The notes: generated by a model not told the origin, from the letters alone. A stretch of DNA of 64,000 bases from Aeribacillus composti (GCF_007827555.1 NZ_VISS01000005.1:92757-156756); one strand, 5' to 3'. Shown: positions 26,585-35,236, numbered from the stretch's first letter. Numbers and translations are program-made.

Positions 26585-26700
26585 CTTTTCTACTATGCTT
26601 TCAATTTCCTCTATCCGACCAGCGGGAGCGCGACGATTTTCGGAAAAACATCATCAAACAGTCAAAAGACATCAGACAAAACGTGAGCCGCTTTAATCCG
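26585..26700 (+). pseudogene. Decayed fragment of an ABC transporter ATPase
   Basis: One plus-strand frame reads NFLYPTSGSATIFGK, the strand that follows Walker A in multidrug-type ABC ATPases. After a one-base loss in an A-run, the next frame continues with DIRQNVSR, again as expected for the family. In another frame just before, STMLS resembles the end of a Walker A region. No start, Walker B or signature motif remains. It is a relic of about 40 codons between yhaL and prsA. Confidence 0.55.
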
Positions 26701-26784
26701 GATAAAAAGATCCATTGTCAACCCGGCAAAGCTGGTGCAGGTTGATAAAAAAACATTTATATACGCTGTCATGTTTTGAATGCT

Positions 26785-26824
26785 AAAAAGGGGGGACGAA
26801 GCTTTGCTTTTAGTCCCCCTTTCT
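26785..26824. terminator. Bidirectional terminator between yhaL and prsA
   Basis: AAAGGGGGGAC and GTCCCCCTTT form a stem with A- and T-rich flanks on both sides. It can end transcription from either convergent gene. Confidence 0.88.
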
Positions 26825-26839
26825 TCTATATGCCATATG

Positions 26840-27676
26840 TTAATTTTGGGTTTCAAACAAATCTTTTAGATCTTTGTCGTTTACTTTTACATCTGCGTTT
26901 TTAATTGCTTTGTCAATAGCTTCCTGCATCAATGACGGATCAGATATTTTCTGTTTTTTGACATCTTCTTTCAGGCTGTCTTTCATTTCTTCGAATGGTT
27001 TTACCGTCTGAGTGATTTTAATAATGTGGTAACCGTATTCTGTTTTAACAGGATCGCTGATTTCTCCTTCTTTTAATTTAAATGCCACATTTTCAAATTC
27101 TTTCACCATCTGGCCTTTGCCAAACCATCCAAGATCTCCGCCGTTGGAGGCAGATCCGTCGATCGAATATTCTTTTGCCAAATCCTCAAATTTTTCGCCT
27201 TTATTAAGTTTTTCTTTTACTTCTTTCGCTGTTTTTTCATCTTCCACTAAAATGTGGCTGGCGCGTACTTTTCCTTTCAATGAATCATAATATTCTTTTA
27301 AATCTTTATCTGTAATTTTAATATTCGCTTCTGTTGCCTTCTTGCGTAGCAAGTCGACCTTCACGATTTGTCTCAAAACCTTGTCTCCGTATTGCTGAGC
27401 AATTAAATCGTACTGGGAGCCGTACTGCTGTTTCATTTTTTCGAGCTCTTCATCAATTTCTTTGTCGGAGACTTTAAATTTTTCGCTTAATACTTTTTCA
27501 TGCACAAGTTCTTGTAAAACATCTTTACCAAAACGGTTTTTCAATGCTTCATAAAATTCGTCCTTCGTAATATCTCCGGCTTTTGTTTCAACGACCGCAT
27601 CATTTGCACCGTTTGAACATGCATTCAAAGCGAATAAGCTGGCCGTTGCGATAACCGCTAATGCAAATTTTTTCAT
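26840..27676 (-). CDS. prsA: Foldase lipoprotein PrsA
   Basis: A 278-residue extracytoplasmic peptidyl-prolyl isomerase that helps secreted proteins fold at the membrane-wall interface. The signal peptide ends with the lipobox LNAC, so Cys20 is lipidated. A helical chaperone part (about 25 to 130) precedes one parvulin domain (about 133 to 230) with [30 protein letters not shown] and YGYHIIKIT. The length is close to the B. subtilis protein. Upstream are yjcZ-type and hpr-region genes; Hpr/ScoC is known to affect secretion genes. Confidence 0.96.
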   Translation of the reverse strand: MKKFALAVIATASLFALNACSNGANDAVVETKAGDITKDEFYEALKNRFGKDVLQELVHEKVLSEKFKVSDKEIDEELEKMKQQYGSQYDLIAQQYGDKVLRQIVKVDLLRKKATEANIKITDKDLKEYYDSLKGKVRASHILVEDEKTAKEVKEKLNKGEKFEDLAKEYSIDGSASNGGDLGWFGKGQMVKEFENVAFKLKEGEISDPVKTEYGYHIIKITQTVKPFEEMKDSLKEDVKKQKISDPSLMQEAIDKAIKNADVKVNDKDLKDLFETQN

Positions 27677-27885
27677 ACTTTACAACTCCTACCTTTTTTT
27701 GTCTATCTAAAACAAATATACTCACATTTTGACATGAAACTATATGATTTGCAACTGTTTGTCCAAGTAACGGAAAAATCGTTTCGAATTTGGGTTAAGA
27801 AAATTCCAGTAAGAAGGACAAATGCCTATGCGAAAAAAAGAACAGTGCATACGATAACGTAAAGACACAAAAAGGGGGTGTCGTG

Positions 27886-27972
27886 ATGAGCGGAGGATAT
27901 GGTGGAGGCTTTGCGTTAATCGTTGTATTGTTCATCTTACTAATTATTGTTGGTGCTGCTTGGATCTATTAA
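27886..27972 (+). CDS. YjcZ-family small sporulation protein
   Basis: A 28-residue peptide starting MSGGGYGGGFALIVVLFILL, a glycine/tyrosine-rich head followed by one membrane helix. This is the hallmark of the YjcZ/YhzE family, which is sporulation-associated and widespread in Bacillus. AAAGGGGGTG precedes ATG. CATACGATA at 27848 to 27856 fits a mother-cell (sigma-E/K type) -10 element, though no clear -35 was found. A strong terminator follows. Confidence 0.86.
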   Translation: MSGGYGGGFALIVVLFILLIIVGAAWIY

Positions 27973-27979
27973 TGGTTTC

Positions 27980-28017
27980 AAAAAAGTCGGCAGAAGAGGT
28001 TTTCTGCCGGCTTTTTT
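27980..28017 (+). terminator. Rho-independent terminator after the yjcZ-type gene
   Basis: GTCGGCAGA and TCTGCCGGC pair and are followed by six T. The A-run on the other side means it may also serve the minus-strand gene at 28036. Confidence 0.9.
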
Positions 28018-28035
28018 AATGAAGTAAAAAAACTT

Positions 28036-28215
28036 TTAAGTAAAGGAAATTTCTATGTATGATGAAATTAGTAAAATGGTAATTAAGACATTAATGGTGC
28101 GGAATACGTTTGACTGTTTTTCTTCAGGGAGTTCACGAATGGAACAAAGAGCAGTTGTCAGTTTGTTTATATAAAATAGAATGAAGACGGCAAAAATGAT
28201 AAAATATAATAGCAT
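28036..28215 (-). CDS. Small two-helix membrane protein, hypothetical
   Basis: A 59-residue frame beginning MLLYFIIFAVFILFYINK, preceded by a very strong GGAAGGGGGG ribosome site eight to nine bases before ATG. It has one N-terminal hydrophobic helix, a charged middle with IRELPEEKQSN, and a second hydrophobic helix (about 41 to 53). The ribosome site, codon quality and topology support a real gene. I recognise no family. It lies head-to-head with yhaI and ends at the yjcZ terminator. Confidence 0.68.
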   Translation of the reverse strand: MLLYFIIFAVFILFYINKLTTALCSIRELPEEKQSNVFRTINVLITILLISSYIEISFT

Positions 28216-28338
28216 TTGAAATCCCCCCTTCCATTCATACCTATTACAATATCAAAATAATGACAAAAAAGATAGGGTTATGGGAAATTTTTGGGGAGTT
28301 TTCAGCCCCCATTATGAACCGAAGAAAGATGTGATGGA

Positions 28339-28677
28339 ATGAAAGATTTAGAAAGAAGACTGGAAACTCTAGAATATTATATGTCTTTGTTTATGAAAAT
28401 GATGAATATTGAAATGTATCCTTTCTACAAGCTCGTGATGGAAAAAGGGCTTATGAAGGAGGAAATAGAAGAGGTTTTTCGCATATGCGATGAATTAGCA
28501 AAGGAGCATGAGGAGCAAAAAGCGCAAGGATTTGTATATTTTGAAAATCTCCTTACGCTTTTTGCCGGACAGCTGACGCCAAAGCTGGATGTCAATGAAA
28601 CGATCGATGCCCTTTATTTACAAGGGCTGTATACTGAATTAATGAAAGACTTAAAACGAACTATTGATTCACTGTAG
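28339..28677 (+). CDS. yhaI: DUF1878 protein YhaI
   Basis: A 112-residue soluble helical protein that resembles B. subtilis YhaI (DUF1878), starting [18 protein letters not shown] and containing [14 protein letters not shown]. Its function is unknown. The ribosome site is weak (GATGGA). Its 3' end overlaps the 3' end of hpr on the opposite strand by 17 bases, so both genes lack an intervening terminator. Confidence 0.86.
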   Translation: MKDLERRLETLEYYMSLFMKMMNIEMYPFYKLVMEKGLMKEEIEEVFRICDELAKEHEEQKAQGFVYFENLLTLFAGQLTPKLDVNETIDALYLQGLYTELMKDLKRTIDSL

Positions 28678-29263
28678 TTTTTAAATAAGAATGTTCCTCC
28701 ACATCTTTCTTTTTCTTGATTTTTCCGTCTTCAATGACAAAGTCATTTTCGATATTATTGAATGAGCGTTCAAAAATTGTCATGAAATCGTCTCCGTAAA
28801 TGTTTCGGATAATTGCTGTAATTTCGATCATTTCAGGAAATTTTCCGTATAGATTTTGCAGCGGAAGCGCGCCTTTCAGAACGGTGTTTTTGGATGGATC
28901 ATAATCTTCAAGAAGCTTATGCAGCACTTCCTCTCCTTTTTCTGTTAATTGTATGTAAGTATTTCTTTTATCATTTTCTTTTTTGGAAAATTTTAAATAA
29001 CCGCGTTCTTCTAACTTTTTCGAAAAGTTGAATGCCGTCGATACGTGCATGACCCCAAATTTTGCGATTTCTGAGATCGAGGCTCCTTTTAAATGATAGG
29101 CGATCCATAATATATGATGTTCATTGATGTTTAAATCATATGGTTTAATCCAGCGCTGCCAATCCTTTTCAATGGATTTCCAAAGCGCTTTGCTTAGCTG
29201 AGCGACACGCTGGCTGAACAGAAGTGCATCTTTTATCGTATAGCTGTCGAGCGATCTCTTCAA
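28661..29263 (-). CDS. hpr: MarR-family transition-state regulator Hpr (ScoC)
   Basis: A protein of about 200 residues that is nearly identical by eye to B. subtilis Hpr over the DNA-binding core ([31 protein letters not shown] region, residues 35 to 110). Hpr represses extracellular protease, sporulation and some transport genes. AGGTGG lies five bases before TTG at 29263, which I take as the start. GTG at 29272 overlaps that site and would add three residues. The acidic and lysine-rich C-terminus differs from B. subtilis. Confidence 0.95.
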   Translation of the reverse strand: MKRSLDSYTIKDALLFSQRVAQLSKALWKSIEKDWQRWIKPYDLNINEHHILWIAYHLKGASISEIAKFGVMHVSTAFNFSKKLEERGYLKFSKKENDKRNTYIQLTEKGEEVLHKLLEDYDPSKNTVLKGALPLQNLYGKFPEMIEITAIIRNIYGDDFMTIFERSFNNIENDFVIEDGKIKKKKDVEEHSYLKTTVNQ

Positions 29264-29476
29264 TTTTTCCACCTACTTTGTATAATACTAACATTTTTAA
29301 TATCTTCTATTATGCCAATAAAATAAAGATTTATAAAGATGTAATTTACGAAATTTTTAAATAAATAGTGAAACACTAAAAATAGTACACATAGAAGCGG
29401 TAATAAATTTTGCGAAGAATGATGAGAACGATCAAGATTTTCTATACTGTAACAATTTTTCATGATTATAAATTAT

Positions 29477-29509
29477 AGCAAAAAAGAATTGACACCCTGC
29501 CAATTCTTT
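29477..29509 (-). terminator. Rho-independent terminator after yhaH
   Basis: AAAGAATTG and CAATTCTTT form a nine-base-pair stem. Read on the minus strand it runs into six T, about 50 bases after the yhaH stop. Confidence 0.78.
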
Positions 29510-29558
29510 GACATGCTTAATATTTTTAATTGTAAAAGGCTTCCGCAAACTTGAAGCG

Positions 29559-29924
29559 TCAGTTTCTTTCTTTTTTGATTTGATCTTCTAGCTCTGTTAA
29601 TTTATCTTTAATCTCTTTTACATGCAGCTCCAAATTTTTTTTATTCGGATCAATTTCCATCTGCCATGCTTGAATGGACCGATTGACATCTGCAGCGACT
29701 TCTTTAGCAATTTGCAAGCCTTCTTTCGCTGATTGTGCGATTTGCTTTTTTAACGATTTCCCATCAGATTTCAAGTCTCCAAATATGTTTTCAAGCTTAT
29801 GCAAATTGCATCTGGTCTTTTTTAAAACATTGCCGTTCCTCGCTTGAGCCGTAATCAGTGCAGCTGCTCCGGCAACAACACCGCCGACGAAAAATCCATA
29901 TAGAAAAGATTTGCCTTTTGACAT
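29559..29924 (-). CDS. yhaH: YtxH-domain protein YhaH
   Basis: A 121-residue protein with an N-terminal glycine/alanine-rich membrane helix (FLYGFFVGGVVAGAAALIT), typical of YtxH-like proteins, followed by a charged helical tail. A stress- or envelope-related role is inferred from the family. TAGGAGTGG fits ATG at 29924 better than the GTG at 29933. Position between trpP and hpr matches B. subtilis yhaH. A second YtxH-type protein is encoded at 55932. Confidence 0.84.
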   Translation of the reverse strand: MSKGKSFLYGFFVGGVVAGAAALITAQARNGNVLKKTRCNLHKLENIFGDLKSDGKSLKKQIAQSAKEGLQIAKEVAADVNRSIQAWQMEIDPNKKNLELHVKEIKDKLTELEDQIKKERN

Positions 29925-30019
29925 TTTTACCACTCCTATAGTTCCTTGTTTTCAAAATCCGTCAATAAAAACATAGCCTTAGTTGAAGATGCATAAACTA
30001 AAAGTAAGGGAGGGAAATT

Positions 30020-30211
30020 ATGGCGGGTGTTATTTTTTTATTTTTTATCATTAGCATGTTGTTTCTTGTAGGAGCTTTTTATAATTTGAAGTTAGCCAAT
30101 TCTGCGAGTTCATATCCTCCAAAACATCTTCTGAAAAAGAGGGCGTCAGTTTTAGCGATTGGCGGATTAACGTCACTTTTAATAGCTTTTCTTCTTTATT
30201 ATATACAATAA
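30020..30211 (+). CDS. Small two-helix membrane protein, hypothetical
   Basis: A 63-residue protein with two hydrophobic helices (about 3 to 22 and 44 to 61) joined by a basic, proline-containing loop (SSYPPKHLLKKR). GGGAGGG lies before ATG. It lies head-to-head with yhaH and tail-to-tail with trpP. The family was not recognised; it looks like a conserved Bacillaceae small membrane protein. Confidence 0.7.
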   Translation: MAGVIFLFFIISMLFLVGAFYNLKLANSASSYPPKHLLKKRASVLAIGGLTSLLIAFLLYYIQ

Positions 30212-30234
30212 TAAAACCCGATCATAGATCGGGT
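30211..30234 (-). terminator. Terminator after trpP
   Basis: ACCCGATC-ATA-GATCGGGT is a tight hairpin. Read on the minus strand it is followed by TTTTATT, so it mainly serves trpP, but the plus-strand gene also ends here. Confidence 0.75.
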
Positions 30235-30243
30235 CAATCTGTT

Positions 30244-30771
30244 TTATTTATTTTCTGATAGAACGTTAGAACGTTTAAGAATGCTTTCAACAATGGGATA
30301 AATAATCACCATTGCAATTGTATTGATAACTGTTGCCGGCAATACAACCGCAAGGAACAATGCAGTAAATCCGGCGCCTCCTGGGAGACCTACAAGTAAG
30401 AGCGCTGCTAAAAGAAACACTGTGCCGGAAATTAATGTTCCTATGACTGTTAAAATTCCCGCCCTTGCTATTGCTTGTTTGAGTGGTTTTAAGGCTAGAA
30501 ATAGAAAATATATTAAAAATGCCGTCAAAATTTTATCAATAATATTCGGAACGAGTCCGCCGGGAAAACTGGTTGTCAATCCGGATAATATGCCAGTTGC
30601 AATGCCCAGCAGACCGGCGTTTGTCATCCCAGGAAACAAGAAAATTCCTAAAAACATCATCAACAGCATCATATCCGGCTTCATCCCGTTAAATATGGGC
30701 GGCACAATCGCATGAAGAGCAACGCCGATGGCGACAAATAAAGATAAAATGACTAATTCTTTCGTTCTCAT
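30244..30771 (-). CDS. trpP: Tryptophan transporter TrpP
   Basis: A 175-residue membrane protein with about five hydrophobic helices, of the TrpP family, which imports tryptophan in B. subtilis. Family stretches include GVALHAIVPPIFNGMKPDMML and GGLVPNIIDKILTAFLIYF. GAGGAG, nine bases upstream, supports ATG at 30771; an alternative GTG lies 45 bases earlier in the same frame. A TRAP-type triplet-repeat site overlaps the ribosome site and start, so translation is likely blocked when tryptophan is plentiful. The location beside serC and hpr matches B. subtilis. Confidence 0.92.
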   Translation of the reverse strand: MRTKELVILSLFVAIGVALHAIVPPIFNGMKPDMMLLMMFLGIFLFPGMTNAGLLGIATGILSGLTTSFPGGLVPNIIDKILTAFLIYFLFLALKPLKQAIARAGILTVIGTLISGTVFLLAALLLVGLPGGAGFTALFLAVVLPATVINTIAMVIIYPIVESILKRSNVLSENK

Positions 30772-30801
30772 CTCTAAACTCTCCTCTTCTGTTCTCATCT
30801 T
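30767..30801 (-). promoter_or_regulatory. TRAP (MtrB) binding site over the trpP ribosome site and start
   Basis: On the minus strand six NAG triplets occur at an exact five-base period: AAG, GAG, CAG, GAG, GAG and TAG, each separated by two bases. A seventh GAG overlaps the start codon. This is the arrangement recognised by the 11-subunit tryptophan-activated RNA-binding protein. TRAP is known to repress trpP translation in B. subtilis in this way. That this genome encodes TRAP is inferred. Confidence 0.75.
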
Positions 30802-30853
30802 TAATAAACTTTCCACTATTATAGCGTATGATCGTTAAAGTTAGGATAGGCTT

Positions 30854-31933
30854 TTAATGTTTTTTTCTGAATTCTTTCATAAACTGGGCGAGCTTTTCAC
30901 ATGCTTCAATCGTTACCGCATTATAAATGGATGCACGGCAGCCACCGACAGAACGATGACCGGATAGACCTATTAATCGATTTTCTTTTGCCTCTTGAAC
31001 AAACGCTTTTGTCAATTCATCAGACGGCAGCGTAAATGTTACGTTCATGAATGAACGGCTTTCTTTTTCTGCATGTCCTTTGTAAAAGCCATCGCTTTCG
31101 TCTATAGCGTTATATAATATTTGAGCTTTTTGTTTGTTTCTGCGTTCAATTTCAGCTACTCCGCCTTGTTCTTTTACCCATTCCAACACTAGAGAAAGCA
31201 TGTAAATGGCAAAGGTCGGTGGAGTGTTATATAAAGAGTTTTTGCTTGCATGTGTTTGATAGCTCAAAATAGTTGGTACATTTTTATTTGCTTTTTCAAT
31301 TAGATCTTTTTTAATGATGACAACAGTGACTCCGGAAGGTCCTAGATTTTTTTGCGCCCCTGCGTAAATGAGATCGAACTGTTCGATATTCAGCTCTCTG
31401 CTCAAAATATCGCTGGACATATCCGCAATCAGCGGTGCATTCGTGCTTGGGAACTCATGCCATTGCGTCCCAAAAATTGTGTTGTTTGACGTAATATGCA
31501 AATACGCAGCATTTTGGAGCGAATTTGCCTCGAATTGTTTTGGGATGTGTGTGTAATTTGACTCTTTGCTTGATGCCAACACATTTGTTTCACCAAATTT
31601 TTTTGCTTCGCTTAACGCTTTTTCAGACCATGCTCCGCTTAAAATATAATAGGCGATATTTTCATTATTCAAAAAATTCATCGGGATCATGGCAAATTGC
31701 AGACTTGCCCCGCCTTGTAAAAATAACACATCATACGAATCAGGGATATTAAGCAATTCTTTCAATAAGCTCTTGGCATTGTTGTGAACCTCATCATACG
31801 CTTGGCTCCGATGGCTCAGCTCCATGACGGACATGCCTGTATGATTGAAATTCAACAGCTCGCCTTGAGCTTTTTGTAATACTTCGACTGGTATAGCTGC
31901 TGGTCCTGCATTAAAATTGTATACTCGATCCAC
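30854..31933 (-). CDS. serC: Phosphoserine aminotransferase SerC
   Basis: A 359-residue class V PLP aminotransferase making phosphoserine from 3-phosphohydroxypyruvate in serine synthesis. The N-terminus VYNFNAGPAAIPVEVL is diagnostic. The PLP lysine lies in LIYAGAQKNLGPSGV, and GLSGHRSVGGCRASIYN is conserved near the C-terminus. AAAGGAGGA lies six bases before GTG at 31933, giving the usual family length; the longer frame was discarded. Confidence 0.96.
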   Translation of the reverse strand: MDRVYNFNAGPAAIPVEVLQKAQGELLNFNHTGMSVMELSHRSQAYDEVHNNAKSLLKELLNIPDSYDVLFLQGGASLQFAMIPMNFLNNENIAYYILSGAWSEKALSEAKKFGETNVLASSKESNYTHIPKQFEANSLQNAAYLHITSNNTIFGTQWHEFPSTNAPLIADMSSDILSRELNIEQFDLIYAGAQKNLGPSGVTVVIIKKDLIEKANKNVPTILSYQTHASKNSLYNTPPTFAIYMLSLVLEWVKEQGGVAEIERRNKQKAQILYNAIDESDGFYKGHAEKESRSFMNVTFTLPSDELTKAFVQEAKENRLIGLSGHRSVGGCRASIYNAVTIEACEKLAQFMKEFRKKH

Positions 31934-32011
31934 GATTCGTCCTCCTTTTAACACATTTATAAAAACATCCTATCATGAAAAAAGGAGAGGGGAAATAAAA
32001 AATTTTGTGTC

Positions 32012-32049
32012 GGTTAGAAAACAGTAAGGATCCTGTTGTTAGGATCCTT
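32012..32049 (-). terminator. Hairpin downstream of hit
   Basis: AAGGATCCT and AGGATCCTT form a nine-base-pair stem around GTTGTT. On the minus strand it is followed by ACTGTTTTC, a modest T-run. It lies just after the hit stop. Confidence 0.55.
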
Positions 32050-32063
32050 TAGCCGTTTATTTT

Positions 32064-32486
32064 TTATTGCAATCCGCCTTTTATTGTTTCAGCAAGCTGT
32101 GCAAGATCTTCTGGAGTATAATCATTTTGATGGGATTTCCATACTATGCCTAAACCATCTTCTTTTCCGTGTCGAGGAATTATGTGCATATGGTAATGAA
32201 ACACTGTTTGACCGGCTTCTTCGCCATTGTTATTGATTAAATTTAATCCTTTTGGATTCAATTGTTTTTTTACCGCCTTTGCGACCTTCGTAACAGCTTC
32301 AAAAAAGTTTCTTGAGATGTCAGGTGTGAGCTCAAAAACGTTTTCTTTATGTACTTTTGGGATGACGAGTGTATGTCCTTTCGTTACCTGCATAATATCC
32401 ATAAAAGCTAGAACGTGTTCATCCTCGTATACTTTTGCACAAGGAATTTCTCCGTTAATAATTTTACAAAAAATGCAATCGCTCAT
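32064..32486 (-). CDS. hit: HIT-family nucleotide-binding protein Hit
   Basis: A 140-residue histidine-triad protein, likely a nucleoside-phosphoramidate or dinucleotide hydrolase. The triad HYHMHIIPR is present near residue 97. The N-terminal CIFCKIINGEIP carries the usual zinc cysteines. GGGGAGTG fits ATG at 32486; six more codons upstream in frame were rejected. In B. subtilis hit lies head-to-head with ecsA; here the ecs genes point the same way as hit. Confidence 0.93.
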   Translation of the reverse strand: MSDCIFCKIINGEIPCAKVYEDEHVLAFMDIMQVTKGHTLVIPKVHKENVFELTPDISRNFFEAVTKVAKAVKKQLNPKGLNLINNNGEEAGQTVFHYHMHIIPRHGKEDGLGIVWKSHQNDYTPEDLAQLAETIKGGLQ

Positions 32487-33180
32487 AATAACACTCCCCG
32501 CCATTTTTTTCTTTATTTTACCACGTGTTGAAAATGAAAGAAAACATAAAAAGGAACGAACATAAGTCCGTTCCTTTGAAGAGGGGTTTCAATGCACATG
32601 TTAAAAAAGCGATTTAAAAGTGTCTTTCGTCAACACCCCATTTTCAAATAATGAATGGTATTCCTTTTTGACACTTTAAACTTTTGTTAGAACACGACAT
32701 GAAAAAATTTTAATGACAAACACCTGTTTAAGTGTGTGGTCACCCTCTTCAGTCAATAGCATACCCACTAATTTATTTTTTATGTTGTGTAAAATAAAAA
32801 AAATTGAGCGTTTTTTGATGATAAACATCAAAAGGCGTTTAACTCCTCGGGAAGCTCTCAGCATTGTCATGAAATTTTTTTTAAAAAATTGGCGGCATAA
32901 GCCAAAAGCGTTAAGTCAAAAAACCGTTTGCTCTAAAAAAACAATCCGGCGCCGTAAGAGAAGATTGGCTTTGTGAAATGTTTTTAGCATTCGCAGCCAT
33001 CTGTCAAAACAGATTAGCTTGGAAAATGAACGCTTTTCCTCACGATCCAAATGAAAAAGAGCTTCCTGTTGAAAATAAATTAGGACGCTTCCTTAAATGC
33101 CATAAAGTTTATTCAAACCGTCCATGAAAAACGATAAAAAACAGATGTCCAAGAAGATTCTTCCGTTCCGTTCCATTCCT
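32487..33180. other. 700-base gap between hit and ecsB without a supported gene
   Basis: Overlapping open frames at 32713-32976 (plus) and 32676-32870 (minus) both lack ribosome sites. A plus-strand frame from about 32915 to 33127 has plausible codons (ending GRFLKCHKVYSNRP) but no start signal. A separated inverted repeat, AAAGTGTC/GACACTTT, spans about 32616 to 32680. The stretch looks like degraded coding DNA; no family was recognised. Confidence 0.4.
32545..32577 (-). terminator. Rho-independent terminator upstream of hit
   Basis: AAAGGAACG and CGTTCCTTT form a stem. On the minus strand it is followed by five T. It would stop transcripts coming from the ecs side before hit. Confidence 0.72.
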
Positions 33181-34392
33181 TTATCTTGCCAAAAACTTTC
33201 CCGAAAAGTACATATAAACAAAAACATATGCAAATAACGCATTGACTGCCAGTTGGACGCCGACAAATAAAATATTCGTTTGCGTTAATAAAACAATGGT
33301 AAGAACGGCTAGCTCAATGAAAAGAATGGTAAAAAGAAGGCGTAAAAAGCTTTTTTTCTTTACATTTTGTGGAACTGGATATAAGTCAGCGATAAAAAGA
33401 GCATCATAATGCTTGTATAAGCTCGTTAATTGAATTCCGGTTAGGAAGAGAACAGCTGCCGGCAAAATGATGCAAGATACAAGTGACAAAGGCAAAAAGA
33501 TGCTGACAATAACACCGATCATCAATAAGCGGATAAACAATCCGAAATAATCTCCTGAACGAATGAAGGATCTGGAAAACATATATAAAAATACATTTGA
33601 TTGCTTGTAAGGGATGAAAGACAAAATCCAGTCCATCCATTTCCGTCTTTTTGCTTCAGCCTTCAGTTTCGGCACATCAGTAAACATATTGGCCAATCTA
33701 TAAAATGATTGCAATTTGCGATTTTCCTGCAAAATTAAAAATTCCCACTGCAGCGTTTTGTTCCTCGTTATCTTGAAGAAATAAATGGTTACCAATGCCA
33801 TCATGCCGTAAATAAACAGGGACAGTATGCTTTCCTTAACAGCCAAATAAATTACCGTGAAATTGACAGCATATCGGACAAACTTATCCATTATCTGGGA
33901 TAACCGCTCCGGAAAATGCGTCATTTTCCATTGAATCCACAAATTCCAATATTTAATAACCGTAAGCTGGAAGATAAGGAATAAATAGTTGATGCCTTCA
34001 CCTTCACCGCTTTGAAAATATAAAGGTGCAAGAATGATTAGGCATACGATCATTTGGACAGTCTGAAGGATATAGCTGTATATAAAAGCACGCTGAAAAT
34101 AATGGTTTAATCCTTTTTCCATAGGCAGTAAAAAGATGATGTCAGGTTCTTTTAACAACGTGCGCACTTGCGAAAAAGTTACCGTTAATGCTAACAAGAG
34201 TGCCATTAAGAATGCTGATGGAAAATGAGGTGGGAGTTGATCAAGCCATTGCTGATACGCATAGGCTCCTCCGCCTAATAAAAACATAATCACTAAAAGC
34301 AGATGATCGTTCAGCATATAACGCAAGTATGTTTGTGTTTCTTTTATATGTGCTGCCAAACGGGCAGGCCAAATATCATTGATTGATCTCAT
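33181..34392 (-). CDS. ecsB: ABC transporter permease EcsB
   Basis: A 403-residue membrane protein with about eight to ten hydrophobic helices, the membrane partner of EcsA. In B. subtilis the Ecs system affects secretion, competence and regulated intramembrane proteolysis; the substrate is not known. PF05975-type features include the N-terminal soluble WPARLAAHIKETQTYLRYM and DIIFLLPMEKGLNHYF. It overlaps ecsA by 17 bases, indicating coupling. No ecsC follows. Confidence 0.92.
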   Translation of the reverse strand: MRSINDIWPARLAAHIKETQTYLRYMLNDHLLLVIMFLLGGGAYAYQQWLDQLPPHFPSAFLMALLLALTVTFSQVRTLLKEPDIIFLLPMEKGLNHYFQRAFIYSYILQTVQMIVCLIILAPLYFQSGEGEGINYLFLIFQLTVIKYWNLWIQWKMTHFPERLSQIMDKFVRYAVNFTVIYLAVKESILSLFIYGMMALVTIYFFKITRNKTLQWEFLILQENRKLQSFYRLANMFTDVPKLKAEAKRRKWMDWILSFIPYKQSNVFLYMFSRSFIRSGDYFGLFIRLLMIGVIVSIFLPLSLVSCIILPAAVLFLTGIQLTSLYKHYDALFIADLYPVPQNVKKKSFLRLLFTILFIELAVLTIVLLTQTNILFVGVQLAVNALFAYVFVYMYFSGKFLAR

Positions 34393-35125
34393 CGTCTTGC
34401 TCCTTTGTCAGCCGAATATAAAGATCGTCCAATGTTGCACCAGGCATATTGAATTGCTCCTGCAGCTCAAGTTTAGTTCCTTGAGCCCGGACGGTTCCGT
34501 TGTGCAAAATCACAAAAGTGTCACAAAACCGTTCTGCATTTGCTAAAATGTGGGTTGACATTAAAATGCCAGCACCTTGTTTTTTCGCCTGATTCATGAG
34601 ATCAAGCAGGGCGTGAATGGCTAACGGATCCAGCCCGACAAACGGTTCATCAATTATGTAAAGGGATGGCTGAACTAAAAAAGCGCACATAATCATGACC
34701 TTTTGTTTCATCCCTTTAGAAAAATGTGCCGGAAACCATTTCAACTGCTTTTCCATTCGAAATGTTTTTAAAAGAGGATCGAGCCGCTCGTTAAATGTCT
34801 CTTCACTGATCCCGTGCGCCATAGCCATCAATTGCAAATGCTCAAATAACGTCATTTCTTCGTATAAAATAGGGGTTTCAGGAACAAAACTAAATTGCTT
34901 TCGATATTGCACCGGATCTTCCTGAAATGTTTTGCCGTTAATTTTAATAGTCCCGTCACTTGGCTCCATCAAACCGATGATATGCTTGATCGTTGTGCTT
35001 TTCCCCGCACCGTTTAATCCAATTAAACCGACCATTTCATTTTCGTTTACAGTGAATGAAACATTTTTTAAAACAGGCTTATTTGTGTACCCGCCGGTAA
35101 TCTGATCTACTGATAATAAAGTCAT
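34376..35125 (-). CDS. ecsA: ABC transporter ATP-binding protein EcsA
   Basis: A 249-residue ABC ATPase. Walker A is GLNGAGKSTT, the signature is HFSKGMKQKV and Walker B is YIIDEPFVGLD, followed by the switch histidine in STHIL. GAGGCGG precedes ATG by five bases. It is cotranscribed with ecsB and probably with hmoB and a 28-codon frame upstream. In B. subtilis ecsA is divergent from hit, so this locus is rearranged. Confidence 0.93.
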   Translation of the reverse strand: MTLLSVDQITGGYTNKPVLKNVSFTVNENEMVGLIGLNGAGKSTTIKHIIGLMEPSDGTIKINGKTFQEDPVQYRKQFSFVPETPILYEEMTLFEHLQLMAMAHGISEETFNERLDPLLKTFRMEKQLKWFPAHFSKGMKQKVMIMCAFLVQPSLYIIDEPFVGLDPLAIHALLDLMNQAKKQGAGILMSTHILANAERFCDTFVILHNGTVRAQGTKLELQEQFNMPGATLDDLYIRLTKEQDDEINQ

Positions 35126-35143
35126 ATTTTCCGCCTCTCCCCT

Positions 35144-35230
35144 TTATTTTTTTAAAATTAAATGAGGCTTAATGTATTTAGCCGTTTCAACGATTTTTGC
35201 ATGTTTTGATCCATTCTTCTCTCTTTCCAT
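35144..35230 (-). CDS. Possible 28-residue basic peptide between hmoB and ecsA
   Basis: The frame starts with ATG six bases after the hmoB stop, with AGAAGGA about ten bases upstream, and ends 18 bases before ecsA. The peptide is lysine-rich (starting MEREKNGSKHAKIV) with a short hydrophobic end. Spacing suits an operon gene. No family was recognised, so it could be chance. Confidence 0.38.
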   Translation of the reverse strand: MEREKNGSKHAKIVETAKYIKPHLILKK

Positions 35231-35236
35231 TTTAAA

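Noticed and set aside
26662..26856. 64-codon minus-strand frame near the prsA terminator
   Set aside because: It runs through the terminator hairpin and overlaps the prsA stop region.
32676..32870. 64-codon minus-strand frame between hit and ecsB
   Set aside because: No ribosome site and no recognisable family, and it overlaps the plus-strand frame.
32713..32976. 87-codon plus-strand frame between hit and ecsB
   Set aside because: No ribosome site, unusual composition (basic C-terminus), and an overlapping frame on the other strand; probably not coding.
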